DNA of 39,317 nucleotides, from the NCBI GenBank assembly GCA_016209255.1, contig JACQWL010000102.1:1-39317 (forward strand). Direction: 5' to 3'. The notes beneath the pieces are model-generated. The model was given only the letters and a program-made list of their open reading frames with translations, was not told the origin of the DNA and did not search any database. The translations under genes and the position numbers were made by a program. Below are positions 1 to 7,498 of this stretch, piece after piece. Source of the DNA: Verrucomicrobiota bacterium. Lineage in GTDB: Bacteria > Verrucomicrobiota > Verrucomicrobiia > Opitutales > Opitutaceae. Positions within the stretch are counted from its first letter, which is position 1, and the number at the start of each line of letters is the position of its first letter.

Positions 1-749
1 GTCGGCCCGCGAGCGCCGGTTTCAGCGGGAAAGTGGACACCTTGTTCCCCCGCTGGGACCGATCCCAGCGTGGGTAGGTTCCTTGTGGAGGCGTCATCTG
101 CGCGACGGCCCGCACATATACCGCCGAGCGTGGCCGTCGCGGTGACGCGCCAGTCGAAATCGCGGGCGCGCGTGAGGCCTGCGGCGCGCGCGCGGCTTGG
201 CGGGCCCGGCCGAAACTGGCCGTGGTCAAGGCCGTTCGGCACGACGGTCACGCGTCCGGAGGGCACGCGAAAAAACCTCCCGATGTCACCGGCGGTCAAC
301 CGGCTCACCGCGACGATTTCGTTTTGCCGGCGGGCGAGCTGGCGCGCGATCACCCGGCCATAAAACATCCGGGCCCAGTCGTATTTCCCGGCGAGTTGGA
401 ACGGCGCCAGATCGTGGATCGTGGCGACCAGTGCACACGGCCGGGGCCAGAGCATCCGCCGGTAGCTCGGGACGTGCAGCACGTCGAGCCCGGCGCGCCG
501 GACCAGGCGTGGCAGCACCGTTTGATGCCAGAGAATATTCCGGACCGGCGGCCGGTACCGCTCGGCCACGGGCTCGAGCCGCATCGGGCCGGCGGCGAAA
601 CCAAACAGCGGCAGGTCTTCGTCGAGGACGAAGAGGGTGAATTCATGCAGGGTGGCCGCGGGCAGGAGGGCGCGCACCAGCGACAACACATATTGTCCGA
701 CCCCGGAACGTCCGCACTGAATGACGGAAGTGGACAGGCCGATCTTCAC
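1..749 (-). CDS. Group 4 glycosyltransferase, N-terminal part (runs off window, C-terminal part doubtful)
   Basis: My own reverse-strand reading from a GTG at 749 gives an open frame to the window edge. The N-terminus (VKIGLSTS, then GRSGVGQYVLSLVRALL) is the glycine-rich opening of GT-B group 4 glycosyltransferases, and later VATIHDLAPF and VVPNGLD are typical of the end of the acceptor domain and the linker. These enzymes transfer sugars from nucleotide sugars to polysaccharides or lipids. The GTG overlaps the stop of the upstream gene (GTGA, 746-749), so the two are probably co-translated. After about residue 190 (below position ~170) the reading no longer looks like a glycosyltransferase: the expected donor-domain start is absent and a palindrome lies at 51-70. 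The gene may be interrupted. Confidence is high for the N-terminal half and low for the rest. Confidence 0.7.
   Translation of the reverse strand, partial: MKIGLSTSVIQCGRSGVGQYVLSLVRALLPAATLHEFTLFVLDEDLPLFGFAAGPMRLEPVAERYRPPVRNILWHQTVLPRLVRRAGLDVLHVPSYRRMLWPRPCALVATIHDLAPFQLAGKYDWARMFYGRVIARQLARRQNEIVAVSRLTAGDIGRFFRVPSGRVTVVPNGLDHGQFRPGPPSRARAAGLTRARDFDWRVTATATLGGICAGRRADDASTRNLPTLGSVPAGEQGVHFPAETGARGP
51..70. repeat. Perfect 8-bp-stem palindrome at the left edge
   Basis: The bases at 51-58 (CGCTGGGA) pair exactly with 63-70 (TCCCAGCG) around a four-base loop. The palindrome lies where the glycosyltransferase frame has already lost its family features, so it may belong to a dispersed repeat inserted in that gene. 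No T-tract follows, so it is not read as a terminator. Confidence 0.5.
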
Positions 750-2002
750 CGTCCGCCGTTCGGCTTTGGCTTCGCGCCGCGGTCGGTCGAAACGGGTGCG
801 GCTCGCGGGCCCGGGGAGGTGCCGTCGGTGATGACGAATTGTTCGGTCAGGCGCATGCGCTCCAAAGCGGAGCGCACGGCCGCGCTGGGCCGGAAGAGAA
901 TGAGATTGCGCTGCACCTGGGCCAGGCGCCTTTGCCAGTGGGCGAGAAAGGCGAGGCCGGTGCTGTCGATCGACTGCACGCCGGCCAGATCGATCAGGCA
1001 GTGGCCCGGTTGCTCCAGGGCGTGGGCCCAGAAAAGAGGCGCGCTCTGCAGCACATCGCGATGCAGCCATCCGGCGGTCTGCACCTTGAGGCCGTAGGCC
1101 CTCGGAGTGGACGACGGGGTGCTGTACCGCGGGTCTTTTTTCGCATTCCGGGCCGGCAGATGCCAGAGTTGTTGCAAAAGCGCCGGGACGAACTGGACCA
1201 GATCGCCCGCATAACGCTTGAACAAACGCCGCGGTTCCTGTCCCAGCCGGAAAACGCATTCGGTCCCGGTGCGCCGCATCCACCGCGGCGCGCGTTTCAG
1301 CCGGCCGGCGAGAAAATCGACCGTGCCGCCGGCGCCAATCATCACGGGCACTTCGACCGTGCGGTAATGCCGGAAGATCCATTTCTCCTGCTTGGGGCAG
1401 CCGAAGCAAACGAGCACGATGTCGGGCTTCGCGGCGCGCACCCGCGCGATGATCTCGGCGTGGTTCATCTCGGCCAGCGGGCGGTGGGGCGGCGAATGGT
1501 ATGCGACCTCCGGGAGCGAAGGATGGGCCGCCGCCATGCGCTGGGCCGCTTCAGCGCCCACCCCGGCGGCGCCACCGAGCAGAAAGATCTTCCAGCCGCG
1601 TTCTGTCGCGCGTTGCAGCAAGACCGGCACCAGATCGGAACCGGCCACGCGTCCGGGCAGGGCGTTGCCCAACCATTGTGAGGCCCACACGAGGGGCTTG
1701 CCGTCGCACAGCACCAAGTCGGCCTGGGTCAGAATCTGGTGCAGCTCGGCGTCGTGTTGCGCCTGCACGAGGAAATCGACGTTGGGGGTGACGACGTAAT
1801 GCGGGCGTTGGGCGGCGATCATTGCCGCGACCCGATCGACCGCGCCGGCCAGCGTCATCGGGTCGAACGACACGCCGAGAATGGCAATGGGCCACTCGCG
1901 GGCGGGAGCCGGCGAGGGCGCGCTGGCCGGCAAATCGTTCCGCGCCTCCGGCGCAACCGAGGCAGACCGCGGGCTGGCGGACAAGGGGGAGGGTGATGAC
2001 AT
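746..2002 (-). CDS. WecG/TagA/CpsF family glycosyltransferase fused to a C-terminal STAS domain
   Basis: The protein has 418 residues. Residues ~38-285 form a WecG/TagA/CpsF domain, the family that adds N-acetylmannosamine or related sugars to undecaprenyl-linked intermediates. Diagnostic motifs are TPNVDF (72-77, with the Asp taken as catalytic in TagA), VLCDGKPLVW (97-106) and CFGCPKQEKW (199-208). Residues ~305-405 form a STAS domain with IDLAGVQSIDSTGL, where Ser347 matches the residue phosphorylated in anti-sigma-factor antagonists such as SpoIIAA. The family is usually about 250 residues, so the extra ~130 are the STAS module plus a linker. A Pro/Ala/Ser-rich N-terminus (1-36) suggests a later start is possible. 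It lies upstream of the glycosyltransferase at 1-749 and overlaps it by four bases, consistent with an exopolysaccharide operon. Confidence 0.88.
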   Translation of the reverse strand: MSSPSPLSASPRSASVAPEARNDLPASAPSPAPAREWPIAILGVSFDPMTLAGAVDRVAAMIAAQRPHYVVTPNVDFLVQAQHDAELHQILTQADLVLCDGKPLVWASQWLGNALPGRVAGSDLVPVLLQRATERGWKIFLLGGAAGVGAEAAQRMAAAHPSLPEVAYHSPPHRPLAEMNHAEIIARVRAAKPDIVLVCFGCPKQEKWIFRHYRTVEVPVMIGAGGTVDFLAGRLKRAPRWMRRTGTECVFRLGQEPRRLFKRYAGDLVQFVPALLQQLWHLPARNAKKDPRYSTPSSTPRAYGLKVQTAGWLHRDVLQSAPLFWAHALEQPGHCLIDLAGVQSIDSTGLAFLAHWQRRLAQVQRNLILFRPSAAVRSALERMRLTEQFVITDGTSPGPRAAPVSTDRGAKPKPNGGR

Positions 2003-2220
2003 CTGCTTCTCGGACAGCGGCGGACGGGCCGCGTTGGTGGGGTCTCAAACCCATATCGAACGGGGTGCGTGGAAACGATGTTCGCGGGGTGGGGTGGACA
2101 CCCACTTTCACGGCTCCCGGTTCGCCGCTATTCTGCGGCTTCGCCATTTTTTCGCGAACCGATCGCCCGGCGACCGCTTTCGCGCGCCGCCGCCGGCCGG
2201 CGGCAATTTTCACTTCCATC

Positions 2221-3969
2221 ATGACCCTCCTGCGTTTTTTGGTCCGTTACTCGCCGCGAATGGTGATCTGGACTTCCATTGCCGCGCTCCTCAGCGGTGC
2301 ATGCAACGCCGGCTTGATTGCCATGATCAACTCGGCGCTGAACCACCGCGGCGATCCCGGCATGGTGTTGATCGCCGGATTCGCGGCGTTGGGGCTGGGG
2401 CGGATCCTGACCAACGCGCTGGCGCAGATCACGCTCGCCCATTTTTCCCAGGCGACGACGGCGCGGCTGCGGCAGGATCTCGTGCGCAAGATTCTCGCCG
2501 TGCCGCTGCGCCAGCTCGAGGAACTCGGCACGCCGAAGCTCATGGTCGCGCTGACCGAGGACATCTTGGAAATCACGCAGGCGACGCTCAGCATCCCGAT
2601 CTTCGCCGTGAACTTCGCGGTGCTGCTCGGCGGAGCGGTTTATCTCGCGTGGCTGTCGCTGCCCGTGCTCGGCGCGATGGTCGTCTTCGCGGTGGCCGGC
2701 GCCATCAGCTACCGGATGATGATCCGGAGCGGCTTCGGGCATCTGACGGCGGCGCGCGAGGGTCAGGATCGCCTCTTCCGCCATTTTCGCGCCCTCACGG
2801 AGGGCATCAAGGAACTCAAACTCCACCGCGCGCGCCGCTCCGTTTTTCTGGAGGAGGACGTCGCGTCCGCCGCGGCCGTCTGCCAGAAGCACAACGTCGC
2901 CGCCGAGCTCCGTTTCATCATCGCCCAAAACTGGAACCAGTTGCTCTTCCTCGTGGTGATCGGCCGGATCCTCTTCCTCCTGCCGCGGATGGAAAACATC
3001 AGCCGCGAGGCGCTGACCGGCTACATCATCGGCACGCTCTACTTGATGGGGCCACTGGCGGGATTGCTCGGGAGTCTCTTCGTGTTCAGCCGGGCCAACG
3101 TCTCCCTGCGCAAGGTCGAGCAACTCGGCCTCGCGTTGTCGGCGCACGCGAATGACACCCGGGCCGGCCCCCACGCCCCGGCCGGGCCGGTGGCCGGATT
3201 TGAGACCCTGGAACTTGCCGCGGTGACGCATCACTACTATCGGGAACGGGAGGACGACAATTTCATGCTTGGGCCGATCGATCTCACGTTCCGGCCGGGG
3301 GAACTCGTCTTTCTGATTGGCGGCAATGGCAGCGGCAAATCCACGCTCGCGAAAGTGATCACCGGCTTGTATCCGCCCGCGGGCGGGGAGATCCGGCTGA
3401 ACGGGCGCCTGATTGACGATCAGAACCGCGACGACTACCGCCAGACCTTTTCCACCGTGTTTTCGGACTATTTCCTGTTCGACCGGATCGTCGGCGGACC
3501 GCGCCCCGGCGCCGACGGACGCGCCCGGGGTTATCTCGAGCGCCTCCACCTGGATCACAAGGTTTCGATCGAGGAGGGCGTGTTCTCGACGACGCAGCTC
3601 TCCTCGGGCCAGCGCAAGCGCCTCGCGCTCCTCTGCGCCTACCTCGAGGACCGGCCATTCTATTTGTTCGACGAATGGGCGTCCGATCAGGATCCGTTGT
3701 TCAAGGACGTGTTTTACACCCAGCTCCTCCCGGAGTTGCGATCGCGCGACAAGGCGGTGCTCGGGATCACGCACGACGATCGCTATTTCCCCTGCGCGGA
3801 TCGCCTGGTCCGGCTGGACTACGGCAAAATCACGCGGGACAGCCCGGGCGCGGCGGCGCCACGCTCGCCAACGCGTTTTCGTCGGCAGGCGCCTTCGCGT
3901 TGCCGGCGAGCTCGGCCGACGCCGCACTCTTCCAACCGCTCACCGCCCCGGGCACGTATAGCGCACTGA
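2221..3969 (+). CDS. Cyclic-peptide-type ABC exporter (fused transmembrane and ATPase domains), foreign tail
   Basis: I chose the ATG at 2221 because homology begins there (MTLLRFLVRY) although the frame is open upstream. The 582-residue product has about six membrane segments (roughly 15-290) followed by an ATPase domain. It shows Walker A GGNGSGKST (367-375), signature LSSGQ (460-464), Walker B with FDEWASDQDP (483-492) and the switch His in ITHDD (His518). The DEWASDQDP form is typical of SyrD/PvdE-like transporters that export siderophores or peptides across the inner membrane. It is transcribed divergently from the WecG-STAS gene with a 218-bp gap. Beyond about residue 540 the reading is arginine- and proline-rich and unlike the family. 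The DNA there encodes, in another frame, part of an unrelated protein (see 3849-4433), so the last ~40 residues are probably not native. Confidence 0.85.
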   Translation: MTLLRFLVRYSPRMVIWTSIAALLSGACNAGLIAMINSALNHRGDPGMVLIAGFAALGLGRILTNALAQITLAHFSQATTARLRQDLVRKILAVPLRQLEELGTPKLMVALTEDILEITQATLSIPIFAVNFAVLLGGAVYLAWLSLPVLGAMVVFAVAGAISYRMMIRSGFGHLTAAREGQDRLFRHFRALTEGIKELKLHRARRSVFLEEDVASAAAVCQKHNVAAELRFIIAQNWNQLLFLVVIGRILFLLPRMENISREALTGYIIGTLYLMGPLAGLLGSLFVFSRANVSLRKVEQLGLALSAHANDTRAGPHAPAGPVAGFETLELAAVTHHYYREREDDNFMLGPIDLTFRPGELVFLIGGNGSGKSTLAKVITGLYPPAGGEIRLNGRLIDDQNRDDYRQTFSTVFSDYFLFDRIVGGPRPGADGRARGYLERLHLDHKVSIEEGVFSTTQLSSGQRKRLALLCAYLEDRPFYLFDEWASDQDPLFKDVFYTQLLPELRSRDKAVLGITHDDRYFPCADRLVRLDYGKITRDSPGAAAPRSPTRFRRQAPSRCRRARPTPHSSNRSPPRARIAH

Positions 3970-4433
3970 TCAGCGGAGCGGACGGCACGACCGGCATCGC
4001 CCTCGCGGAAGTTTACGATACCGACCCGGGCACATCCGCCTCGCGACTGACCAATGTTTCCGCCCGCGCGTTTTCCGGCACGGGCGTCTCGGCACTGACG
4101 GCGGGCTTCGTCATCGGCGGCAACGGCACGGATACGCTGCTCATCCGTGGCATCGGCCCGGCGCTGACGCAATTCGGGGTTGGGGGAGCGCTCGCCGCGC
4201 CGCAGCTCACGTTGTTCAATTCCTCCGGCCAGGCGATCGGCTCGAACTCCGGCTGGGGCGGCGACAGCGCGCTCGCCGCGGCGTTTGCCCGGGTCGGTGC
4301 ATTTCCGCTGGCGGCCATCTCGTCGGACGCGGCGATGCTCGTGACGCTGCCGCCCGGGCCTTACACGGTTCAAGTCATCGGCGCCAATAACACGACTGGC
4401 ATCGTGCTGATCAAGGTCTACGAAATGCGCTGA
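3849..4433 (+). pseudogene. 3' remnant of a large secreted protein with repeated beta-rich domains
   Basis: In the frame ending at the TGA at 4431-4433 the DNA encodes two copies of a repeat I recognise from the C-termini of large extracellular Verrucomicrobiota proteins. Copy one contains GGATLANAFSSAGAFAL and TTGIALAEVYD. Copy two contains NSGWGGDSALAAAFARVGAF, LPPGPYTVQVIG and TTGIVLIKVYE. The linker between them includes GTDTLLIRGIGPALTQFG. There is no start codon with a believable N-terminus: upstream the same frame is only the shadow of the ABC exporter. The fragment therefore lost its 5' end when the two genes were joined near 3845-3852. The function of the domain is not known to me. 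It is probably not translated on its own. Confidence 0.75.
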
Positions 4434-4854
4434 CCGGTTTCGTCAGGTCGTGCCTATTCAGTCGACCGCCGCTCTCAGAGTTAACCAACGATCACCAATA
4501 GGTGGGTCGGCGACCTCCCGTCTTCGCCCTTCGGGCTGCGCCGTGGCTGCGGTCAAGTGGCGCGCCGAAGCCTTGGCGAAGGCGGCTGGGCGCCGACTGG
4601 CCGGGTCCGCTGGAGAAACGCGCCCGGATGCGCCGAAGGCGCACCGGGGCTTGCTCGCCTCAGGCGAGTCGCGTTGCTACCTCGAGCCAACTGAATGCTC
4701 GTGGCTCGGAGCGAGGAAGAAAACCAAGCGTGAACCGCAACGGCCCAGAGGCACAAAGAGAATACACGAACCGCCCACGACCGGCTCAGCGTCTTTGGTC
4801 TCTTTGCTTCGACGGTTCCCCTGACCTGGTCAACCTGGCCGCTCCGCGCGGGCG
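4434..4854. repeat. Gene-free gap with palindromic repeat sequences
   Basis: No believable gene is present; reading frames here have the composition of repeat DNA. Small hairpins are visible: TGCGCC-GAA-GGCGCA at 4629-4643 and CTCGCCT-C-AGGCGAG at 4654-4668, the latter preceded by GGCTTGC. On the reverse strand, the stretch around 4730-4800 resembles the 'tctttgtgcctctgggc' sequence often found between genes in environmental genomes. The same GGCTTGC hairpin style recurs near 24828 and 36685. Confidence 0.5.
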
Positions 4855-5379
4855 TCAGTGCACCAAATGGTGTTCGCTGATCTGCGCGCTGGCGCCGACA
4901 CCGTTGCCACCGAACGGCGAGGAGCTGTCGCTCGTTTCGATCACGGGCGCGAAGTGGTTGAGCTTGAGCCACCCGACCAGACATTTGGCCAGATGCATCA
5001 GCTCGTCCAGATTGCCGGGTTTGACCAGGTACGAATTTGCCCCCAAGTCATAGGCCCGTTCGATGTCTTCCGCCCGGCTCGACGTGCTCATGATATAAAC
5101 GCGCAGCCGCTTGAGCGCCGGTTGCTGGCGAATCCACGCCAGCACTTCAAAGCCGTTTTTCCGCGGCATGTTCAGATCGAGCAACACCGCCGTGGGCAAC
5201 GGAAACTGCTTGCGATCACGGTAGCGGCCCTCTCCCCGCAGATAGTCGATGGCATTGTCGCCATCGAACACGAAGCGCAAGGGCTGCACAAATCCGGCGC
5301 GCTCGAAAACGATGCGCATGAGCTGTGCGTCGTTTTCACTGTCGTCCACGAGCAGAACAATGGGATCTTCGATTGTCAT
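4855..5379 (-). CDS. Single-domain response regulator (Rcp1-type receiver)
   Basis: The 174-residue protein is one receiver domain plus a short tail. Key residues are the acidic pair in LLVDDSEND (near 12-13), the phospho-acceptor Asp in VLLDLNMP (near residue 68), the switch Thr in IMSTSS and the conserved Lys in YLVKPG. The LDLNMPRKNGFEVL pattern is typical of Rcp1-like regulators that partner phytochrome-like or PAS kinases. There is no output domain, so it would act by protein contact or in a relay. Its ATG overlaps the stop of the upstream kinase gene (ATGA at 5376-5379), so translation is probably coupled. The last ~35 residues (SDSSSPFGGNG and onward) are not part of the fold. Confidence 0.92.
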   Translation of the reverse strand: MTIEDPIVLLVDDSENDAQLMRIVFERAGFVQPLRFVFDGDNAIDYLRGEGRYRDRKQFPLPTAVLLDLNMPRKNGFEVLAWIRQQPALKRLRVYIMSTSSRAEDIERAYDLGANSYLVKPGNLDELMHLAKCLVGWLKLNHFAPVIETSDSSSPFGGNGVGASAQISEHHLVH

Positions 5380-6185
5380 GGTGTTGTTTTTGTTGGCGGA
5401 AGTTCGATGACGGTGGCGGGGGCCTTGGGCAGTTCGATCCAGAATCGGCTGCCCATGCGGGGAGCGGACTCGAGGCCGGCGCGTCCGCCCATTCGCTCGA
5501 TGCCCTTCTGGACGATCGCGAGTCCGATGCCGGTGCCGGCGTATTCCGTGGTGTGCAGGCGCTGGAAAACGTGGAAGACCCGTTCCTGGAATTCGGCGGG
5601 AATCCCAATGCCGTTGTCCTCCACCCAGATTCGCACAATTCCTCCCGGTCGCTCCTCGGCCCGGAGCCGCACCTGCGGCGTTTTGGCCGCGACAAATTTC
5701 ACGGCGTTGCTGACCAGGAGTTCCGCCGTGCGGAGGCCCACCAGGGTCTCCAATTCAACCGTGCGCCGCAACCGTTTGTCCTTGGCGTCGCTCAGCGCCA
5801 CTTCGGCTTTCCGCCGCGCGGAAATGTCGCGGATGGTGCACTGGATGACCTTCTGGTCGCCTTCCTGGTAAAGGTTGCTGACGAACTCCACGTCGACGCG
5901 CCGCCCATCCTTGGTCTGGAGCGGCAGATCTTCGTAGCGGATATAACCGGTCGTCTGCAGAACCTGGAAGGCGGCCTGGCTGGCGGCCTCATCCGCGAGC
6001 AGGCCGATTTCGAAGAGCTCTTTGCCGATGAATTCCTTGTAGGCGTAACCGAGAAAGTTCACCAGAAACGGATTCACGTCGATGATCTGGCGCGTCTCGG
6101 GATCGACAATGAGGATCCCGTCGTGCGCGGCTTCGAACAGGCGGCGGTAACGCAGCTCCGAGGCGGAGAGGGCGGCAGCGATCAT
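5376..6185 (-). CDS. PAS domain sensor kinase lacking the histidine phospho-acceptor (DHp) domain
   Basis: I chose the ATG at 6185 (MIAAALSASELRYRRLFEA), where the PAS homology begins; the frame is open further upstream without recognisable sequence. Residues ~8-130 are a PAS domain with PAC segment (AHDGILIVDPETRQIIDVN, then VIQCTIRDISARRKAE). A short coiled stretch ending LETLVGLRTAEL follows, then directly an ATPase domain with N-box SNAVKF, G1 box EDNGIGIP, F-box VFQRLH and G2 box GTGIGLAIV. In related kinases about 100 residues carrying the His-containing H-box lie between AEL and SNAVKF. Here they are missing in frame, at about 5711-5722. Without that His it should not autophosphorylate in cis. 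It is coupled to the receiver protein downstream. Confidence 0.85.
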   Translation of the reverse strand: MIAAALSASELRYRRLFEAAHDGILIVDPETRQIIDVNPFLVNFLGYAYKEFIGKELFEIGLLADEAASQAAFQVLQTTGYIRYEDLPLQTKDGRRVDVEFVSNLYQEGDQKVIQCTIRDISARRKAEVALSDAKDKRLRRTVELETLVGLRTAELLVSNAVKFVAAKTPQVRLRAEERPGGIVRIWVEDNGIGIPAEFQERVFHVFQRLHTTEYAGTGIGLAIVQKGIERMGGRAGLESAPRMGSRFWIELPKAPATVIELPPTKTTP

Positions 6186-6255
6186 GAATTTATTTTTTTG
6201 CGAAACAGGACTGGTCGGGTGCGCGGATGATACGCCGCTTCGCGTGCGGTGGCCA

Positions 6256-6606
6256 TTAGGTGACCACCCCATGGCGCCACCCCGCTGCCGGGGGTAACCT
6301 CGCGCCGTAAGCCACCGACTTTCCACTCCGGGAAGTCCGATCGCACACGGCGGCGGGCAAGACCTGCCAGACGACGTGAAGGTCGTGTTGCAGGACTTCG
6401 GCGGCCGCGAGGCTGCGATCCATCTCCCGAATGGAAAGCGCGGAAAAATTTTCCGGGCAGGCGATGAACTTCATTCCCTCGAAGCGCAGCCTGGCTCGCG
6501 CGTTGACGTCCTGGGCATACCATTCGAACTCACGTTGCGGGTAAATGCCCACGTCCACCCGGGTGAGTTTGATTTTCTGTCCGCCGTCGGTGACGACAAA
6601 ACACTG
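6256..6606 (-). pseudogene. Fragment of an unidentified reverse-strand gene
   Basis: Reading the reverse strand from about 6606 to the TAA at 6256-6258 gives a frame with normal protein character in its first two thirds: VVTDGGQKIKLTRVDVGIYP, EFEWYAQDVNARARLRFEG and later SALSIREMDRSLAAAEVLQH. There is no start codon with a good N-terminus. The upstream side abuts the DUF3494 coding sequence on the other strand, and the final ~30 residues look random. I do not recognise the family. The likeliest reading is the C-terminal part of a gene cut off at about 6600. Confidence 0.4.
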
Positions 6607-7302
6607 GCCGGCTCTGCGATCACCATCAATGGCACGGCCCTTTCGACCACAATTACCGGGGATATTGGGTCGAATCCAACCGCGTCCGTCACGGGTCTTG
6701 GAAACATCAACTTCGTGACTGGGGCGAATCGCTCAGGCGAGACCGCATTCATGGAGAGTGCAAAAAGCGCCTTGGACACCGCGTATAGCGCGATCGCGGG
6801 ACAATCCACTACGGTTGGTGATACGGCTTTCGCCAACGGCGCTACCCTGGGGGCTGGCGTCTACTCCATAACGAGCAACGCTACCGCTGACATAACGGGG
6901 ACTCTCACCCTCAACGGTGACTCCAATGCCGTCTTCATCTTCAAAATGTCGTCCACCCTCATCACGGCAAACGGTAGTCAGGTTTTGCTCACCGGCGGCG
7001 CTCGGTTTGACAACGTCTTCTGGCGGGTCGTCGGTGCGGCGACACTCGGAGGAGGCTCCTCCTCTGTCTTCGAGGGAAACGTTCTGGCTTCAACCGCCAT
7101 TACCTTGGGTGCCGACGCAACCGTGCACGGCCGGTTGTTGGCCCAAAGCGCGGCCGTGACGCTGAATGGTAACAACACCATCACCGCGATCCCGGAACCA
7201 GCAGCCACGTCGATGCTGTTCGCGGGATTGGTGGGCCTGGTCATTGGGGTCCGAAGGATCCGGCGGCATTACTCCGAGCGGAAACTCGGATTGGCGGGAT
7301 GA
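6376..7302 (+). CDS. DUF3494 (ice-binding-like) protein with PEP-CTERM anchor, 5' end replaced
   Basis: From about 6600 the frame encodes a DUF3494 beta-solenoid domain: LAGSAITING, GDIGSNP, GAGVYSITSNATADITGTLT, DSNAVFIFKMSSTLITANGS, GARFDNVFWRV and ATVHGRLLAQSAAVTLNGN. This fold is found in secreted ice-binding proteins and related adhesins. The C-terminus is a PEP-CTERM signal: the IPEPAA motif, a hydrophobic segment (SMLFAGLVGLVIGV) and basic residues (RRIRRHY), which marks proteins for exosortase processing at the cell surface. The first ~75 residues of the open frame (from 6376) are antisense to another gene fragment and contain no signal peptide, so the native 5' end is missing and the start given is only the first ATG of the open frame. 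Confidence 0.75.
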   Translation: MKVVLQDFGGREAAIHLPNGKRGKIFRAGDELHSLEAQPGSRVDVLGIPFELTLRVNAHVHPGEFDFLSAVGDDKTLAGSAITINGTALSTTITGDIGSNPTASVTGLGNINFVTGANRSGETAFMESAKSALDTAYSAIAGQSTTVGDTAFANGATLGAGVYSITSNATADITGTLTLNGDSNAVFIFKMSSTLITANGSQVLLTGGARFDNVFWRVVGAATLGGGSSSVFEGNVLASTAITLGADATVHGRLLAQSAAVTLNGNNTITAIPEPAATSMLFAGLVGLVIGVRRIRRHYSERKLGLAG

Positions 7303-7316
7303 AGGACCATCGGCAG

Positions 7317-7445
7317 ATGGGGATGGAGTTTTCCAGAAAAATCCTTCGCGCCGTCCTCGTACTCGCCCGCTTCCCCTGCGCCGTTGGGGCGCAGTTCACC
7401 GCCACGTTCAGCAAGATCAAAACCGCCTGGGTCTCCAACCGATAA
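7317..7445 (+). CDS. Small ORF with signal-peptide-like start
   Basis: This is a 42-residue reading from an ATG at 7317 to TAA at 7443-7445. It has a basic start (MEFSRKILRA), a short hydrophobic stretch and an AQ-type cleavage site (AVGAQFTATF), which resembles the N-terminus of a secreted protein. It lies 14 bp after the PEP-CTERM gene and stops before any domain appears, so it may be the stub of a truncated exported protein. It could also be chance. Confidence 0.3.
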   Translation: MGMEFSRKILRAVLVLARFPCAVGAQFTATFSKIKTAWVSNR

Positions 7446-7498
7446 CCGGGAAATATCCTACCGCGCGGAGGCGCAACAGCAGTTAACAGAAGTCGGCC

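Noticed and set aside
2128-3927. 599-codon open frame on the reverse strand opposite the ABC exporter
   Set aside because: It is full of Arg, His, Gln and Glu with no domain pattern and mirrors codon third-position GC of the exporter; a shadow frame of GC-rich DNA.
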